A DNA stretch of 64,000 nt, from assembly GCA_028288675.1 (NCBI GenBank), contig JAQBNG010000127.1, positions 85,654 through 149,653 on the forward strand, written 5' to 3'. The translations under genes were made by a program, and so were the position numbers. The notes under the pieces were generated by a model. The model was not told the origin of the DNA. It saw only the letters and a list, made by a program, of their open reading frames with translations, and ran no database searches. This document shows positions 30,211 through 40,979 of this stretch, piece after piece; positions within the stretch are counted from its first letter, which is position 1; the number at the start of each line of letters is the position of its first letter. Source of the DNA: Flavisolibacter sp. Lineage in GTDB: Bacteria; Bacteroidota; Bacteroidia; Chitinophagales; Chitinophagaceae.

Positions 30211-30218
30211 TATCTTTG
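30211..30218 (+). promoter_or_regulatory. TATCTTTG -7 element, 4 nt before the ATG of 30223
   Basis: TATCTTTG-CCCG-ATG. Confidence 0.6.
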
Positions 30219-30222
30219 CCCG

Positions 30223-32082
30223 ATGGACCGCAAACAAGAAGTTTTACAAGACGTAGTTATAAAATTCGCTGGTGATAGTGGAGATGGAATGCAGCTTACC
30301 GGCACACAGTTTACCAACAACACTGCTATGTTGGGCGCCGACCTTTCTACCTTCCCCGACTTTCCTGCTGAAATACGTGCACCACAAGGAACCCTGCCAG
30401 GGGTAAGCGGCTACCAGTTGCGGTTTTCAAGCGAAAGCATTCATACTCCCGGCGACTACTGGGATGTGCTTGTGGCGATGAATGCCGCCGCCCTAAAAAC
30501 AAACTTAAAGAGTTTGAAAAAAGGCGGGAAGGTAATTGTAAACGTAGATGGCTTCGATGTAAAGAACCTGCGCCTTGCGAATTACCCCGATGGTATTAAC
30601 CCAATCGAAGACAATACACTGGAAGGTTACGAAGTGATAAAGATGGACATTACTAAAATGACCCGCGAAGCCCTGAAAGATTACCAGATGGGCACTAAAG
30701 AAAAAGACCGGGCAAAGAACATGTTCGTGCTGGGCTTTTTATATTGGATGTATGGTCGCGATATGAAAAACACGGAGCAATTTTTAGAAGAAAAATTCAG
30801 CCGCAAGCCTGATATTATGGAGAGCAATTTGAAAGCATTGAAGGCGGGTTATAACTACGGCGATACCACTGAAACTTTCACCACGCAATACAAGGTTGAA
30901 AAAGCGAAAATGGACGCCGGTTCTTATCGCAGCATCATGGGCAACCAGGCCCTTGCTTATGGATTAATTGCAGCATCCGTAAAAAGCGGCCTTACACTTT
31001 TCCTGGGAACATATCCTATCACTCCTGCTTCCGACATTTTACACGAACTAAGCAAGCATAAAAATTTTGGTATAAAAACCTTCCAGGCCGAAGATGAAAT
31101 TGCCGGTATCTCTGCTGCCATCGGCGCATCATACGGTGGGCTCTTTGGTATCACCAGTACATCCGGTCCGGGCCTGGCATTAAAAGGCGAAGCCATGGGT
31201 TTGGCCATGATGCTGGAAATTCCTTTGCTCATTATTAATGTACAGCGTGGCGGTCCTTCAACAGGGCTTCCTACTAAAACAGAACAGAGCGATCTGATGC
31301 AGGCCTACTATGGAAGAAATGGCGAATCACCGATACCTATTGTTTCCGCCTCTACGCCGAGCGATTGTTTTGAAGCAGTGTATGAAGCCGTCCGTATTTC
31401 AGTGGAGCATATGACACCCGTTATCTTTTTAAGTGACGGCTATATTGCCAATGGTGCAGAACCGTGGAGATATCCTAATACAGAAAACCTGCCGAACATT
31501 CATGTAAAATTCAAAACAGAATTAGGTCATGGCGAAACAAAGTTTCAACCTTATCAAAGAGATGAAAAATTAGTACGTCCCTGGGCTTTACCGGGTACAC
31601 CGGGATTGGAGCACCGCATCGGCGGATTGGAGAAAGAGAACATTACCGGCAACGTGAGCTACGATCCCGAGAACCACCAGTTGATGGTGAAAATCAGGCA
31701 GGAGAAGGTTGATAAAATTGCACAGTACATACCTGAACAAAAACTGGATAACGGGCCTGAAGAAGGTGATGTATTAGTGTTGGGTTGGGGTTCTACTTAT
31801 GGCGTTATTAAAACCGCTGTTGAAGAATTATTAGCCGAAGGCCATAGTGTAGCACATGCGCATTTACGGTATGTTCGTCCCTTTCCTAAAAACTTAGGAG
31901 ACATATTAAAGAAGTATAAAACTGTTTTAATTCCAGAGATCAACAACGGACAATTGATTAAAATTATTCGTGACCAATATTTGGTGGATGCAAAGGGTTA
32001 TAATAAAATTATGGGTGTACCTATTACGAAGGCGGAGTTGATAGAGGAGATCAAAAAATACCTCATGCTGGCTATTGCTTAA
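30223..32082 (+). CDS. korA: 2-oxoacid:acceptor oxidoreductase subunit alpha (KorA-type fused gamma-alpha)
   Basis: FAGDSGDGMQLTG gamma domain; YPITPASDILHELSKHKNFGIKTFQAEDEIAGISAAIGASYGG alpha domain. Confidence 0.92.
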   Translation: MDRKQEVLQDVVIKFAGDSGDGMQLTGTQFTNNTAMLGADLSTFPDFPAEIRAPQGTLPGVSGYQLRFSSESIHTPGDYWDVLVAMNAAALKTNLKSLKKGGKVIVNVDGFDVKNLRLANYPDGINPIEDNTLEGYEVIKMDITKMTREALKDYQMGTKEKDRAKNMFVLGFLYWMYGRDMKNTEQFLEEKFSRKPDIMESNLKALKAGYNYGDTTETFTTQYKVEKAKMDAGSYRSIMGNQALAYGLIAASVKSGLTLFLGTYPITPASDILHELSKHKNFGIKTFQAEDEIAGISAAIGASYGGLFGITSTSGPGLALKGEAMGLAMMLEIPLLIINVQRGGPSTGLPTKTEQSDLMQAYYGRNGESPIPIVSASTPSDCFEAVYEAVRISVEHMTPVIFLSDGYIANGAEPWRYPNTENLPNIHVKFKTELGHGETKFQPYQRDEKLVRPWALPGTPGLEHRIGGLEKENITGNVSYDPENHQLMVKIRQEKVDKIAQYIPEQKLDNGPEEGDVLVLGWGSTYGVIKTAVEELLAEGHSVAHAHLRYVRPFPKNLGDILKKYKTVLIPEINNGQLIKIIRDQYLVDAKGYNKIMGVPITKAELIEEIKKYLMLAIA

Positions 32083-32109
32083 CCGCCGCCGCGCTTGCAA
32101 CGATGTTTT

Positions 32110-32143
32110 AAAACTCAATTATATCTTATGATTGAGTTTTTTC
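32110..32143 (+). terminator. Terminator after korA
   Basis: AAAACTCAAT..ATTGAGTTTTTTC. Confidence 0.7.
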
Positions 32144-32355
32144 TTTTTTACCAAACAGCAGTACTACAATTGATCTTTTGTACTAATGAACAAAATTTAT
32201 CGGCAGCAGAAATCAACAATTTACAAATGTTTATTTTCATTGTGTTAATGGTACAACCGTTAGGAAATCTTGCGTCCCGCTTGTTTCATCCAGCCTAGAG
32301 CAAGGCTTGTACGTGTTGTAATTCTTTCTATTCAACAGCCTCGTAGAGGCTTCAT

Positions 32356-32492
32356 CTTGGTAGAAAATAAATAGTGATTACAACACCGGCTCTGTAGGAG
32401 CCGCACCTCAAATGAACCGAAGATTAAATACCCTTCCATCAATGTTCGACTCCTATGATCGCAGGCCATTTGATTCGTTCTTTTCTACCAAG
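32356..32492. repeat. Inverted repeat CTTGGTAGAAAA / TTTTCTACCAAG with an internal hairpin
   Basis: 12/12 nt arms (32356-32367, 32481-32492); CGGCTC-TGTAG-GAGCCG at 32387-32403. Confidence 0.6.
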
Positions 32493-32578
32493 GTTATTCT
32501 CCTACGGAGATGAAGAAAAAATGGCAAATGCAATATTTATGATCTGCCTGCGCAAACGGGTGTATAAAGTGGGTTAGT

Positions 32579-33699
32579 TTATTTCTTCCCGCTAACCTCC
32601 ACGCCGTTTACATAAAAAGGCCCATAAAATATTTTACCGGCGTTAAAAGTGATGGAGGCTACATCACCAACGCTTAAAAAGCCAACTCCCACATTATTAT
32701 CAATTATACAGTTTTCAAACACGCCGTTTCTGATAAGACCTAATTCAGCTTCCATATCTATCCCTGCTCCCGGCGCTGAGGCAACTGCCGATTTCAGGGC
32801 AACATTTACGGTTTTACCTGTATTGATAAACCGGCAGTTGAGGGCAGATAAATGATTGCCGCCAACCCACGAAAAACCTTGCCTTGTGTTACCATCGAAA
32901 GTGCTGTTAAGAAGGGTTATTCTTTTTACTGCTGCCTTTTCATTAGGGGTGGTATTGCCTGTCTGAATACCATCCTTTGGGAAATATTTGCTTGTAACAC
33001 GATCCACAAATAATTCATCGTTATCTAAACCAGCAATTCCATCACCCGGCAATTGAATGCCTGTATCTCCCCAATAACCTCCAATAACCAAATTTTGCAC
33101 GTTACCATCTAATGCCAGGTTGCGAATAGTGGCTGACTTGTTGCGGGTGAGGTCAATCATGCTTTGAGGATAGGCAACGAAATCATAATTATAAAAGCCA
33201 CCTGCAGGTGCATTGTGCCTTGCTCCCGTTATACTTTGAAAAGAGCCGAAGTGTAACCCATTTGCCAGCTTTATAGTAGCTCCATTGCCTTTATAATAAC
33301 AGGTTTTGTGCAACTATCAATCTTTAGCATTGTCCGGCCCAAATAAGCATAGCCTTTACCGATGCCGCGGGCAAATGTTTCGCTGCCTACAGTATAAATG
33401 CCCTTGTTAATTATCAATATTACGCCGCCACTCATGCCATTTATTTTTGCACTAATACGCTGTAAAGCACTTGTGTTTACAGCCGCAGTTGCCGAAGGCA
33501 AAAACCCGAAAGTGCTTGCATTTATTTTAATGGCTGGCAGGTTGTAACTAAAAGCCCTGGATGTAAATTTTACTTTAGCACCGGATAATAAGGTTTGCTA
33601 ACTCCACTTTTATTTTCATCTTCTGCCCTATATAAAGTTGTGGCCTGAATAGTTATAAAAGCGGAGAAAGAAAGAAGCAGAAAAAAGAAAGTTTTTCAT
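32579..33699 (-). pseudogene. Secreted parallel beta-helix protein, multiply frameshifted
   Basis: Collinear fragments 32579-33313 and 33271-33501 plus signal-peptide and N-terminal pieces up to 33699 in different frames. Confidence 0.75.
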
Positions 33700-33913
33700 T
33701 GTTACAATTTGAACTTTTACCCCATAAAGATGGTGCAGTATTCAAAAGGTAAACTTACCAAACTGACAATTAGGATTTCTTTGACGTACCAGCAGCCGCA
33801 TAGAAGAATGTAAAATCAGCAAGGGTATTATATTTCAGTACATGACAATTTTAATCAGTTGTTTTCCGATAACAGTGCGAAGCTGCTGTATGTTCAGTTG
33901 GTAATAATGGTTC

Positions 33914-35422
33914 TTAATGCCTGAAATGCCTCATGCCCGTTATTACCATTGCTAAGTTATTTTCTTTACAATATTCAATGCTATCCTTATCACGTATTGA
34001 TCCACCGGGTTGAATAAATGCAGTAATACCCGCCTCATGTCCCATTTTCACACAATCGTTAAACGGGAAGAAGGCATCGCTTGCCATTACTGCTCCGGCC
34101 AAGTCGAAATTAAATTGCTTTGCTTTTTCAATGGCCTGGCGTAAGGCATCAATTCGGCTCGTTTGGCCGCAGCCTTTACCAATGAGCTGACCATTTTTTA
34201 CTAAAGCGATGGCGTTACTTTTTAAATGCTTGCAAACTATGTTGGCGAATAGCAAGTCCTGTTTCTCAGCTTCGGTGGCTTGGCGTTCTCCTGCTTCATT
34301 CCATGTAGCAAAGTTGCCTTCATCCTTACCTTGTTGCAAGGTTCCGTTCACAACATTCTTGTAAATAACCGGTGTTGTAGTTGTACTTTTTAACTGAAGC
34401 AAAATGCGGTTCTTTTTTGTTTTCAATTTCTCTAATGCATTCTCAGAAAAGGAAGGAGCAAGCAGAACTTCGAAAAATATTTCATTGATGGCTTCTGCAG
34501 TGGCAGCATCAACTTCCTTATTGCAAACCAGCACACCACCAAAAGCACTTTCAGGGTCACCGGCCAGGGCGTAATTCCATGCGTCGATAACTTCTTCCCG
34601 TTGAGCAATACCACAAACGTTAGTGTGCTTGATAATAGCAAATGTTGTTTCCTCAAACTCTTTTATCAACTCAATCGCTGCATCAATATCAACCAGATTA
34701 TTATAAGAAATTTCCTTTCCATGTAACTGGTTAAAACTTTCAGCCAGGTTACCAAAGAACACTGCTTTTTGATGAGGGTTTTCGCCGTAGCGTAACGGCG
34801 TTTGTTGTCCCGCCCCAATCACAGTTAACGGAGTTGCAGCATTAAAATAGTTATTGATAGCAATATCATAATTGGCAACTACCTGGAATGCTTTTGCTGC
34901 AAAAGCTTTGCGCTGTTCCAATGAAATAGAACCAGCTTGTTGTTGCAGTAAATCAACTAACGGTTGATAATCATCTTTTGATGCAATCACGGTTACGTCA
35001 CTAAAATTTTTCGCCGCGGCACGAATCATGGATGGCCCGCCAATATCTATCTTTTCAATAATTAAAGCTTCCTCGTTAGTGGTTGCTAACGTTTCTTCAA
35101 ACGGATACAGATCAACAATCACTAAATCCAATATTGGAATGTTATACTGCTGCATTTCCTCCACATGCTTTGCATCATTCCGTTTGCCAAGTATGCCGCC
35201 AAATACGGATGGATGCAACGTCTTAACTCTTCCCCCTAAAATAGAGGGATACGATGTAAGCGCTTCTACCGGTATCACTTCAATACCTAAGTCTTCAATA
35301 AATTTTTGTGTACCCCCGGTGGAGTAAATGGTGGCGCCCTGGGCTTGTAACTGGCGAACAACTGGTTCTAATCCATCTTTATAAAAAACAGAAATAAGTG
35401 CTGAGGAGATTTTCTTATTCAT
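33914..35422 (-). CDS. purH: Bifunctional AICAR formyltransferase/IMP cyclohydrolase
   Basis: ALISVFYKDGLEPVVRQL, STGGTQKFIEDLGI, RYGENPHQKAVFFG. Confidence 0.95.
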   Translation of the reverse strand: MNKKISSALISVFYKDGLEPVVRQLQAQGATIYSTGGTQKFIEDLGIEVIPVEALTSYPSILGGRVKTLHPSVFGGILGKRNDAKHVEEMQQYNIPILDLVIVDLYPFEETLATTNEEALIIEKIDIGGPSMIRAAAKNFSDVTVIASKDDYQPLVDLLQQQAGSISLEQRKAFAAKAFQVVANYDIAINNYFNAATPLTVIGAGQQTPLRYGENPHQKAVFFGNLAESFNQLHGKEISYNNLVDIDAAIELIKEFEETTFAIIKHTNVCGIAQREEVIDAWNYALAGDPESAFGGVLVCNKEVDAATAEAINEIFFEVLLAPSFSENALEKLKTKKNRILLQLKSTTTTPVIYKNVVNGTLQQGKDEGNFATWNEAGERQATEAEKQDLLFANIVCKHLKSNAIALVKNGQLIGKGCGQTSRIDALRQAIEKAKQFNFDLAGAVMASDAFFPFNDCVKMGHEAGITAFIQPGGSIRDKDSIEYCKENNLAMVITGMRHFRH

Positions 35423-35445
35423 GAGAAGAGTGCTTTTAAGAGCGG

Positions 35446-35453
35446 CAAATGTA
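35446..35453 (-). promoter_or_regulatory. TACATTTG -7 element upstream of purH
   Basis: CAAATGTA on + strand, ~23 nt before the ATG. Confidence 0.55.
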
Positions 35454-35455
35454 GG

Positions 35456-37531
35456 TTACTGCACCTTCATCACAAAAGCGCCTCTTTCGCTTACATTATA
35501 ACAGGGAATTTTTAAACTATCGCAATCTTTTTGCCATAGCGCCGCTTTCCATTGTGGCACGGAGCCATCAATTACCATCTGTTTTATAGCGAAGGATTTT
35601 GTAAGAGTTGAAATGTAAAGCTTTGGATTTCTTGATAGCACCAATAAATCAATTTCCTGTTTTATAGAACCCTCTTTATACAATAAATCTTCATCAATGA
35701 TCAATACCTGCTTTGCTCCAACTTGAAAGCTTTTTATAGCCGGATCATTATCCGGCCATAAAGAAATCCGGTGCATAATACGTGACGGCTGTAAATGAAA
35801 ATTGCGGATAAAATCATCGTACACCAAAGTAGAATCGCCAATAAAAGAATAACGTCTTCCATTAATAACATCAATTGCGGGATGCTTGGGTACATTGTAA
35901 ACAATTAGTTGTTGTTGCCGGTAAGCTTCGGCAAAAGATGCACTTCGCAATAGCATAAAGGCGCATAACGACAAACCTGCTATCCAGCCAAAATACTTTC
36001 TGGCTTCCATCAGCCAATAACAGGCAGCAACTACAAAAAATAGCAGTAAGATCATTTGCGGAACTGAAATAGATAACCCGTTCCAAACAGAAAACGGCAC
36101 AGCATCCAATCCTTCAATGTAATAGTTCATTATATAAATTCCCTGGTGAATAAGAGTGCCGATAAGCGTTGCAACAGGCTGGATAAAGTTGAAAGCGCAT
36201 AACAGGATCTCACCAATTAAAATAAGTGAGCTTAATGGCACGGCTATAAAATTGGTGAACAAAAACAAGAAGGGCATCTGGTGGAAGTGATAGATGGAAA
36301 TTGGCAGTGTAAGCAACTGTGCAGAAATAGTAACGGCTGTAAGGCTCCAGAAAAAGTCTACTATTTTATTAGGGAGGTAGAACCAATTATACACTGGCCG
36401 GAAGAAAACAATAATGCTTAACACCGCCGTATAAGAAAGCTGGAAACCAACATCCCATAACCAGAAAGGATTAATGCAAAGCAACACAAAAGCGGACAGC
36501 GCCATCGTGTTATAAATAGAAGTTCTTCGCGAAGCCAGCTGGCCAATGGCGATAATAGTAAACATAATGGCAGAGCGCAACACCGATGGTTGTGCTCCTG
36601 CTAAAAGAGTAAATGCCCAGAGAGCGGAAATCGTTAGTAACAACCGAAGCCACACCAGATTTTTATGGCGTTTCAATGGCTTAGTAATAAGTAACAGCAG
36701 CCAGTAAATGATGCCAAGATGCAAGCCTGAAATAGCGATGATATGCACAACACCTGTATTAGAATAGGACTGCACGAGGTTCTTATCCAAATCATCTTTA
36801 TAGCCAATCAGTAAAGCCTCTGCAAGGCCGCTTTCCTTATCGCCGGGAATGTATTTTTTTAATGTGCTGATCACCCAACTGCGGGTACTGAAAATAAATT
36901 CTTTTAACCAGTCTTGCTCTCCTTGCGGCAATAGTTCGTAATCTTCTTTAGTTAAGTAAGCCTGGTGTGTGATGCCTTGAAAAAGTGAATACCTTTTATA
37001 ATCGAAGCTGCCGGGATTACCGCTATTTTTTATTTCCTGTAAGTTTTTACTAAAGATGATCTGGCTGCCATATTTAAGTAGTGGTGGTAAAGAATCCTTC
37101 TTGAAATATAAAATCAGATCGCCTGTTGCTTTATCTACAGAATCGTTTTTGGTAATTGCAACGAATCTTGCAACAGCTTTGTATGAGTTGGCTTTTTCAA
37201 CCAACGGCTCCTGGAGAACAGCAATTATGTTATCACCTTGTTTATACTTTTGTCCTACCCATGCTTTATTGTTTCTTATGTCTTTTAGCCAAATTAATAA
37301 GGCTCCCATACAAACAAGTAAAAGCAAAACTGCCATGCCATTAACAACTGATAACAGGTAACGCAGCCTGATGGAACTGAATGAATAAACACCGATAATA
37401 AGAAGGCAAGCAACAAGACCACCAAGTGAATAATTAAGCGGTAGCTGTAAATGCCATTGAAGTAAAATGCCACACATTAAGGCAAGAAGCAAGCGAGTAA
37501 AAGGAGCCTTGTGCCAAAACTGTGCAGCCAT
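35456..37531 (-). CDS. comEC: ComEC/Rec2-type membrane protein
   Basis: DUF4131-like N-terminus; VVHIIAISGLHLGIIYW and competence-domain TM region; start set at MAAQFWHKAPF rather than the upstream extension. Confidence 0.85.
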   Translation of the reverse strand: MAAQFWHKAPFTRLLLALMCGILLQWHLQLPLNYSLGGLVACLLIIGVYSFSSIRLRYLLSVVNGMAVLLLLVCMGALLIWLKDIRNNKAWVGQKYKQGDNIIAVLQEPLVEKANSYKAVARFVAITKNDSVDKATGDLILYFKKDSLPPLLKYGSQIIFSKNLQEIKNSGNPGSFDYKRYSLFQGITHQAYLTKEDYELLPQGEQDWLKEFIFSTRSWVISTLKKYIPGDKESGLAEALLIGYKDDLDKNLVQSYSNTGVVHIIAISGLHLGIIYWLLLLITKPLKRHKNLVWLRLLLTISALWAFTLLAGAQPSVLRSAIMFTIIAIGQLASRRTSIYNTMALSAFVLLCINPFWLWDVGFQLSYTAVLSIIVFFRPVYNWFYLPNKIVDFFWSLTAVTISAQLLTLPISIYHFHQMPFLFLFTNFIAVPLSSLILIGEILLCAFNFIQPVATLIGTLIHQGIYIMNYYIEGLDAVPFSVWNGLSISVPQMILLLFFVVAACYWLMEARKYFGWIAGLSLCAFMLLRSASFAEAYRQQQLIVYNVPKHPAIDVINGRRYSFIGDSTLVYDDFIRNFHLQPSRIMHRISLWPDNDPAIKSFQVGAKQVLIIDEDLLYKEGSIKQEIDLLVLSRNPKLYISTLTKSFAIKQMVIDGSVPQWKAALWQKDCDSLKIPCYNVSERGAFVMKVQ

Positions 37532-37614
37532 GCAAAAAGATACAGTTAAGTTTTTAGGTATGCAAGAGGGAAGAATTGGCAATAAGCAATTTGCAACCTG
37601 CAATCAGCAAAGTC

Positions 37615-38805
37615 TCAAATTGATATTGTAGAACTGTCAATCCCTTTGTATCTATAAAAAATAAAAAAGTATAGAAGTACAACTAAGGCAACACCTCCTG
37701 TTACAAAGAAGGTTACACTACTGCCAAAGCTGCCCCATAGCAAGCCAGCAAGTATGCTTGCAAGTAAAGTGCAAATGCTTTCGCAGGAGGTATAAAAGCC
37801 AATAGCCGTAGCAGTATTAGCGCCATGCGATAAATTAGAGATCCACGCCTTGGTAATGCCTTCGGTAGCCGCAGCATAGAGGCCGTAAATGAAAAATGCA
37901 ATAAAAAATACAGCGGTTGTGTTCCCAATCCCAAACAAAAAATAGACAACCGCAAACAGGCTCAATCCTGCTAAAAAGACTTTTTTGATCCCGATCTTAT
38001 CAGCCAGAACGCCTAAGGGATAAGCGGCTATTGCAAACACCATATTGTATAAAATATAAGCGCCAACAGCAAGGCGGTCGTCACCAGTAGCTTCTTTAAT
38101 CTTTAGCAGCAGGAAAATATCTGAGCTATTGAAAAGTGCTAACAGCAACAAACCTGTCACCAGCTTTTTATACTGTAGCGAAGCGACTTTCCAGTATTTA
38201 AAAAATGAAAAAAAGGTTCCCTTTCCTAAAGTGGACGATGGCTTCTTTTCTTCTTTCAATAAAAAAATAAGTGCAACAGAAATTAGCCCCGGAATACCAG
38301 CTATTAAGAAAAGGAGACTATAATTTTTAGGGAATAAAATGAGTAACAACAAGGCTAACACCGGCCCAATAGCTGCTCCAAGCGTATCCATGCTGCGGTG
38401 AAAACCAAACACTCTTGCCTTTGTTTGGGGCGTAGCATTATCGGAAAGCAAGGCATCTCTTGCTGCTGTTCGCAAGCCTTTGCCTAAGCGGTCGGTGGTT
38501 CTGGCAAAGAATATCCATATCGGGTAAGCAAAGGCAGCCAGCATAGGTTTGGAGATAGCACTTAAAAAATAACCAAGCCTGACAAACGGAAGCCGCACGC
38601 CTTTTTCATCGCTCAATTTTCCAAAATAACCTTTACTAAGTCCGGCGGTAAAATTGGCTACGCCTTCCAAAATCCCAATGAGTAAAATTGAGAAGCCAAT
38701 CTCTTTTAAATACACCGGTATGATGGGATACAACATCTCACTGGCTACATCGGCAAACAAGGAAACAAGAGAAAGAATAATGACAGTGCGGTTGAGGATT
38801 TTCAC
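37615..38805 (-). CDS. MFS transporter
   Basis: 12-TM-like pattern, RTTDRLGKGLRTAARDALL. Confidence 0.85.
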   Translation of the reverse strand: MKILNRTVIILSLVSLFADVASEMLYPIIPVYLKEIGFSILLIGILEGVANFTAGLSKGYFGKLSDEKGVRLPFVRLGYFLSAISKPMLAAFAYPIWIFFARTTDRLGKGLRTAARDALLSDNATPQTKARVFGFHRSMDTLGAAIGPVLALLLLILFPKNYSLLFLIAGIPGLISVALIFLLKEEKKPSSTLGKGTFFSFFKYWKVASLQYKKLVTGLLLLALFNSSDIFLLLKIKEATGDDRLAVGAYILYNMVFAIAAYPLGVLADKIGIKKVFLAGLSLFAVVYFLFGIGNTTAVFFIAFFIYGLYAAATEGITKAWISNLSHGANTATAIGFYTSCESICTLLASILAGLLWGSFGSSVTFFVTGGVALVVLLYFFIFYRYKGIDSSTISI

Positions 38806-38950
38806 GCAGTGAAATTAGTTCACAAGCCAGTAAAAAAGTTTGCAGTTGACAGCTTGCAGTTTGCAAAAAAGTTAGTAGAAGTCTTACTTCGTGAGCAAAA
38901 AAAAAGACAGTAGCCAGCGAGGTGCCCACTGCAAACTGGTAACTGCCATC

Positions 38951-38958
38951 TAAATTTG
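38951..38958 (+). promoter_or_regulatory. TAAATTTG -7 element, 5 nt before the ATG of 38964
   Basis: TAAATTTG-TTGTT-ATG. Confidence 0.5.
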
Positions 38959-38963
38959 TTGTT

Positions 38964-39491
38964 ATGAATCTCTCAATTCGCCACGCTACCACTTTTGATG
39001 CCGCACTTATTGCTGATATGAGCCGGCAGACTTTTTCCGACACATTCGCTCCTGATAATACAAATGAAAACATGGATAAATTTTTATCAGAACAATTTAC
39101 CAAGGGTGCTTTGATGATGGAAGTTGGACTAAAAGAGCATACATTTTTACTGGCATACGCCGATGAGGAAGCGGCTGGATATGTAAAACTAAGAGACGGT
39201 AAAAAGCCGCCGGAAATAAAAGGGACAGCCATTGAGATTGCCCGGTTGTATGCAACAAAAAGCTTTATTGGCAAAGGTGTGGGCAGGCTGCTGATGGAAG
39301 CTTGTATTGACGAAGCCAGAAAGAAAGAAAAAGAAATCATTTGGCTTTGCGTATGGGAGAAAAATAAAAAGGCAATTGATTTTTATACCGCCTGGGGGTT
39401 TCAAAAATTTGGTGAATGTGATTTTGTTTTAGGGGATGATGTACAGCATGACTGGATGATGAAGAAAGACCTTACCGAATCAGTTTTTTAA
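38964..39491 (+). CDS. GNAT family N-acetyltransferase
   Basis: IARLYATKSFIGKGVGRLLMEACIDEA acetyl-CoA motif. Confidence 0.9.
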   Translation: MNLSIRHATTFDAALIADMSRQTFSDTFAPDNTNENMDKFLSEQFTKGALMMEVGLKEHTFLLAYADEEAAGYVKLRDGKKPPEIKGTAIEIARLYATKSFIGKGVGRLLMEACIDEARKKEKEIIWLCVWEKNKKAIDFYTAWGFQKFGECDFVLGDDVQHDWMMKKDLTESVF

Positions 39492-40848
39492 ACCACTTAA
39501 GCTTACCCTTAAACGGTGGGTATTTTATTTTAGGGTCGAACCATGTTGGTGTTTTCATTACTCCTTTTTTATGGCTGAAAACATCGAAAGAATACTTGCC
39601 ATGATATGCGCCCATGCCGCTATTACCGCGGCCGCCAAAAGGCAAATTAAAATTAGTTAAATGCCAGGATGCATTGTTAACGCAACCACCGCCAAATGGA
39701 ATTTCTGTTAACCACCGCTCTTCTTTTTTATTGCTGCTGGTAAATACATAAAAAGCCAGGGGGTTTGTATTTTTATTGATGATACCTTTTGCTTCTTCAA
39801 ATGAATCAAAACAAATAATTGGCAGCAACGGGCCAAAAATCTCTTCACCCATCACAGCGCTTTCATCTGAAATATTTTCAATAATAGTAGGTTCAATGTA
39901 TCGTGTTACCGCATCATAGTTGCCTCCGTAAACTATAGTGCCTTCTTTTAGGTAAACAAGTAAACGGTTAAACCCTTTTTCGTTGATGATCTTTCCATAA
40001 TTATAACTCTCGGAAGCATCAGCCGTAAAAAATTCGTTGATAGCTGTTTTTAGTGCAGTAATAAATTCCTCTTTTACAGATTGATGCACTAACACGTAAT
40101 CAGGTGCTACGCACATTTGGCCGGCGTTAGAAAACTTCGTCATAGCAATTCGCCTGGCCGCAATTTTTATATCTGCATCGCTTTCCACTACACAAGGACT
40201 TTTGCCGCCAAGTTCCAACGTAACTGGTGTAAGTTGTTTGGCGGCCATCTCATAAATAAGCTTTCCAACGCTGGTGCTTCCTGTATAAAAAACATGGTCG
40301 AACCGAAAGTTATTCATCATCGCCGGCACTACCTGGGCGCCATCGCCTTCTACATATAAAACATAGTCTTTCGTAAAAACTTCTTCTATCAATTTTTTCA
40401 TAACAAGCGCCGTAGCCGGTGCAAATTCACTTGGCTTTAGTACCACGCAATTACCGGCAGCAATAGCGCCAACCAATGGTGCAAATAATAATTGCAAAGG
40501 ATAGTTCCAGGGGCCAATAACCAGCACAACACCCAGCGGCTCTTTATACACATAGCTTTTACTGGGAAAGTTCAAAAGGTTGGTAGCCACTTTTTTCGGT
40601 CTCATCCACCGGTGCAGATGTTTTAGCGTATGGCTGATTTCAGCCAGCAAAAAACCGATCTCTGTAACCCAACATTCTTCAGGGCTCTTTTTTAAATCAT
40701 CGTACAAAGCCCGCATTAATGCCGGTTCATAGCGAAGGAGTGCCTCATAAAGCGCCTTCAGGTTTTGCTTTCTGAATTGATAGCTACGGGTAGCGCCGCT
40801 GTTAAAATGGTTGCGCATTGTTTGCAGTTGCTGGAGAATGGTTTCCAT
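39472..40848 (-). CDS. Aldehyde dehydrogenase family protein
   Basis: [42 protein letters not shown]. Confidence 0.93.
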   Translation of the reverse strand: METILQQLQTMRNHFNSGATRSYQFRKQNLKALYEALLRYEPALMRALYDDLKKSPEECWVTEIGFLLAEISHTLKHLHRWMRPKKVATNLLNFPSKSYVYKEPLGVVLVIGPWNYPLQLLFAPLVGAIAAGNCVVLKPSEFAPATALVMKKLIEEVFTKDYVLYVEGDGAQVVPAMMNNFRFDHVFYTGSTSVGKLIYEMAAKQLTPVTLELGGKSPCVVESDADIKIAARRIAMTKFSNAGQMCVAPDYVLVHQSVKEEFITALKTAINEFFTADASESYNYGKIINEKGFNRLLVYLKEGTIVYGGNYDAVTRYIEPTIIENISDESAVMGEEIFGPLLPIICFDSFEEAKGIINKNTNPLAFYVFTSSNKKEERWLTEIPFGGGCVNNASWHLTNFNLPFGGRGNSGMGAYHGKYSFDVFSHKKGVMKTPTWFDPKIKYPPFKGKLKWFKKLIR

Positions 40849-40910
40849 TGAATAAAAGTAAGATAAGCAGGAATGGTTTTTTGGTAAGCCGGCGCACGGA
40901 ACATCTATTT

Positions 40911-40931
40911 AGCTTTCGTTGCGTCGCACCC
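40911..40931 (-). repeat. Copy of a dispersed short repeat (GGTGCGACGCAACGAAAGCT)
   Basis: Shares TGCGACGCAA core with 22151-22169 and 49517-49535. Confidence 0.5.
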
Positions 40932-40966
40932 TTCAAGGTTCTTATCGCTAATGAGCAACACCTTAT

Positions 40967-40974
40967 TATATTTG
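40967..40974 (+). promoter_or_regulatory. TATATTTG -7 element, 5 nt before the ATG of 40980
   Basis: TATATTTG-CCCCT-ATG. Confidence 0.6.
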
Positions 40975-40979
40975 CCCCT

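Noticed and set aside
35456-38805. ComEC plus MFS as a DNA-uptake island
   Set aside because: ComEC alone is common in Bacteroidota and no other competence genes are adjacent.
40818-40979. N-terminal extension of the transketolase ORF
   Set aside because: It overlaps the divergent aldehyde dehydrogenase start and a repeat; the family start [11 protein letters not shown] with a TATATTTG box fits better.
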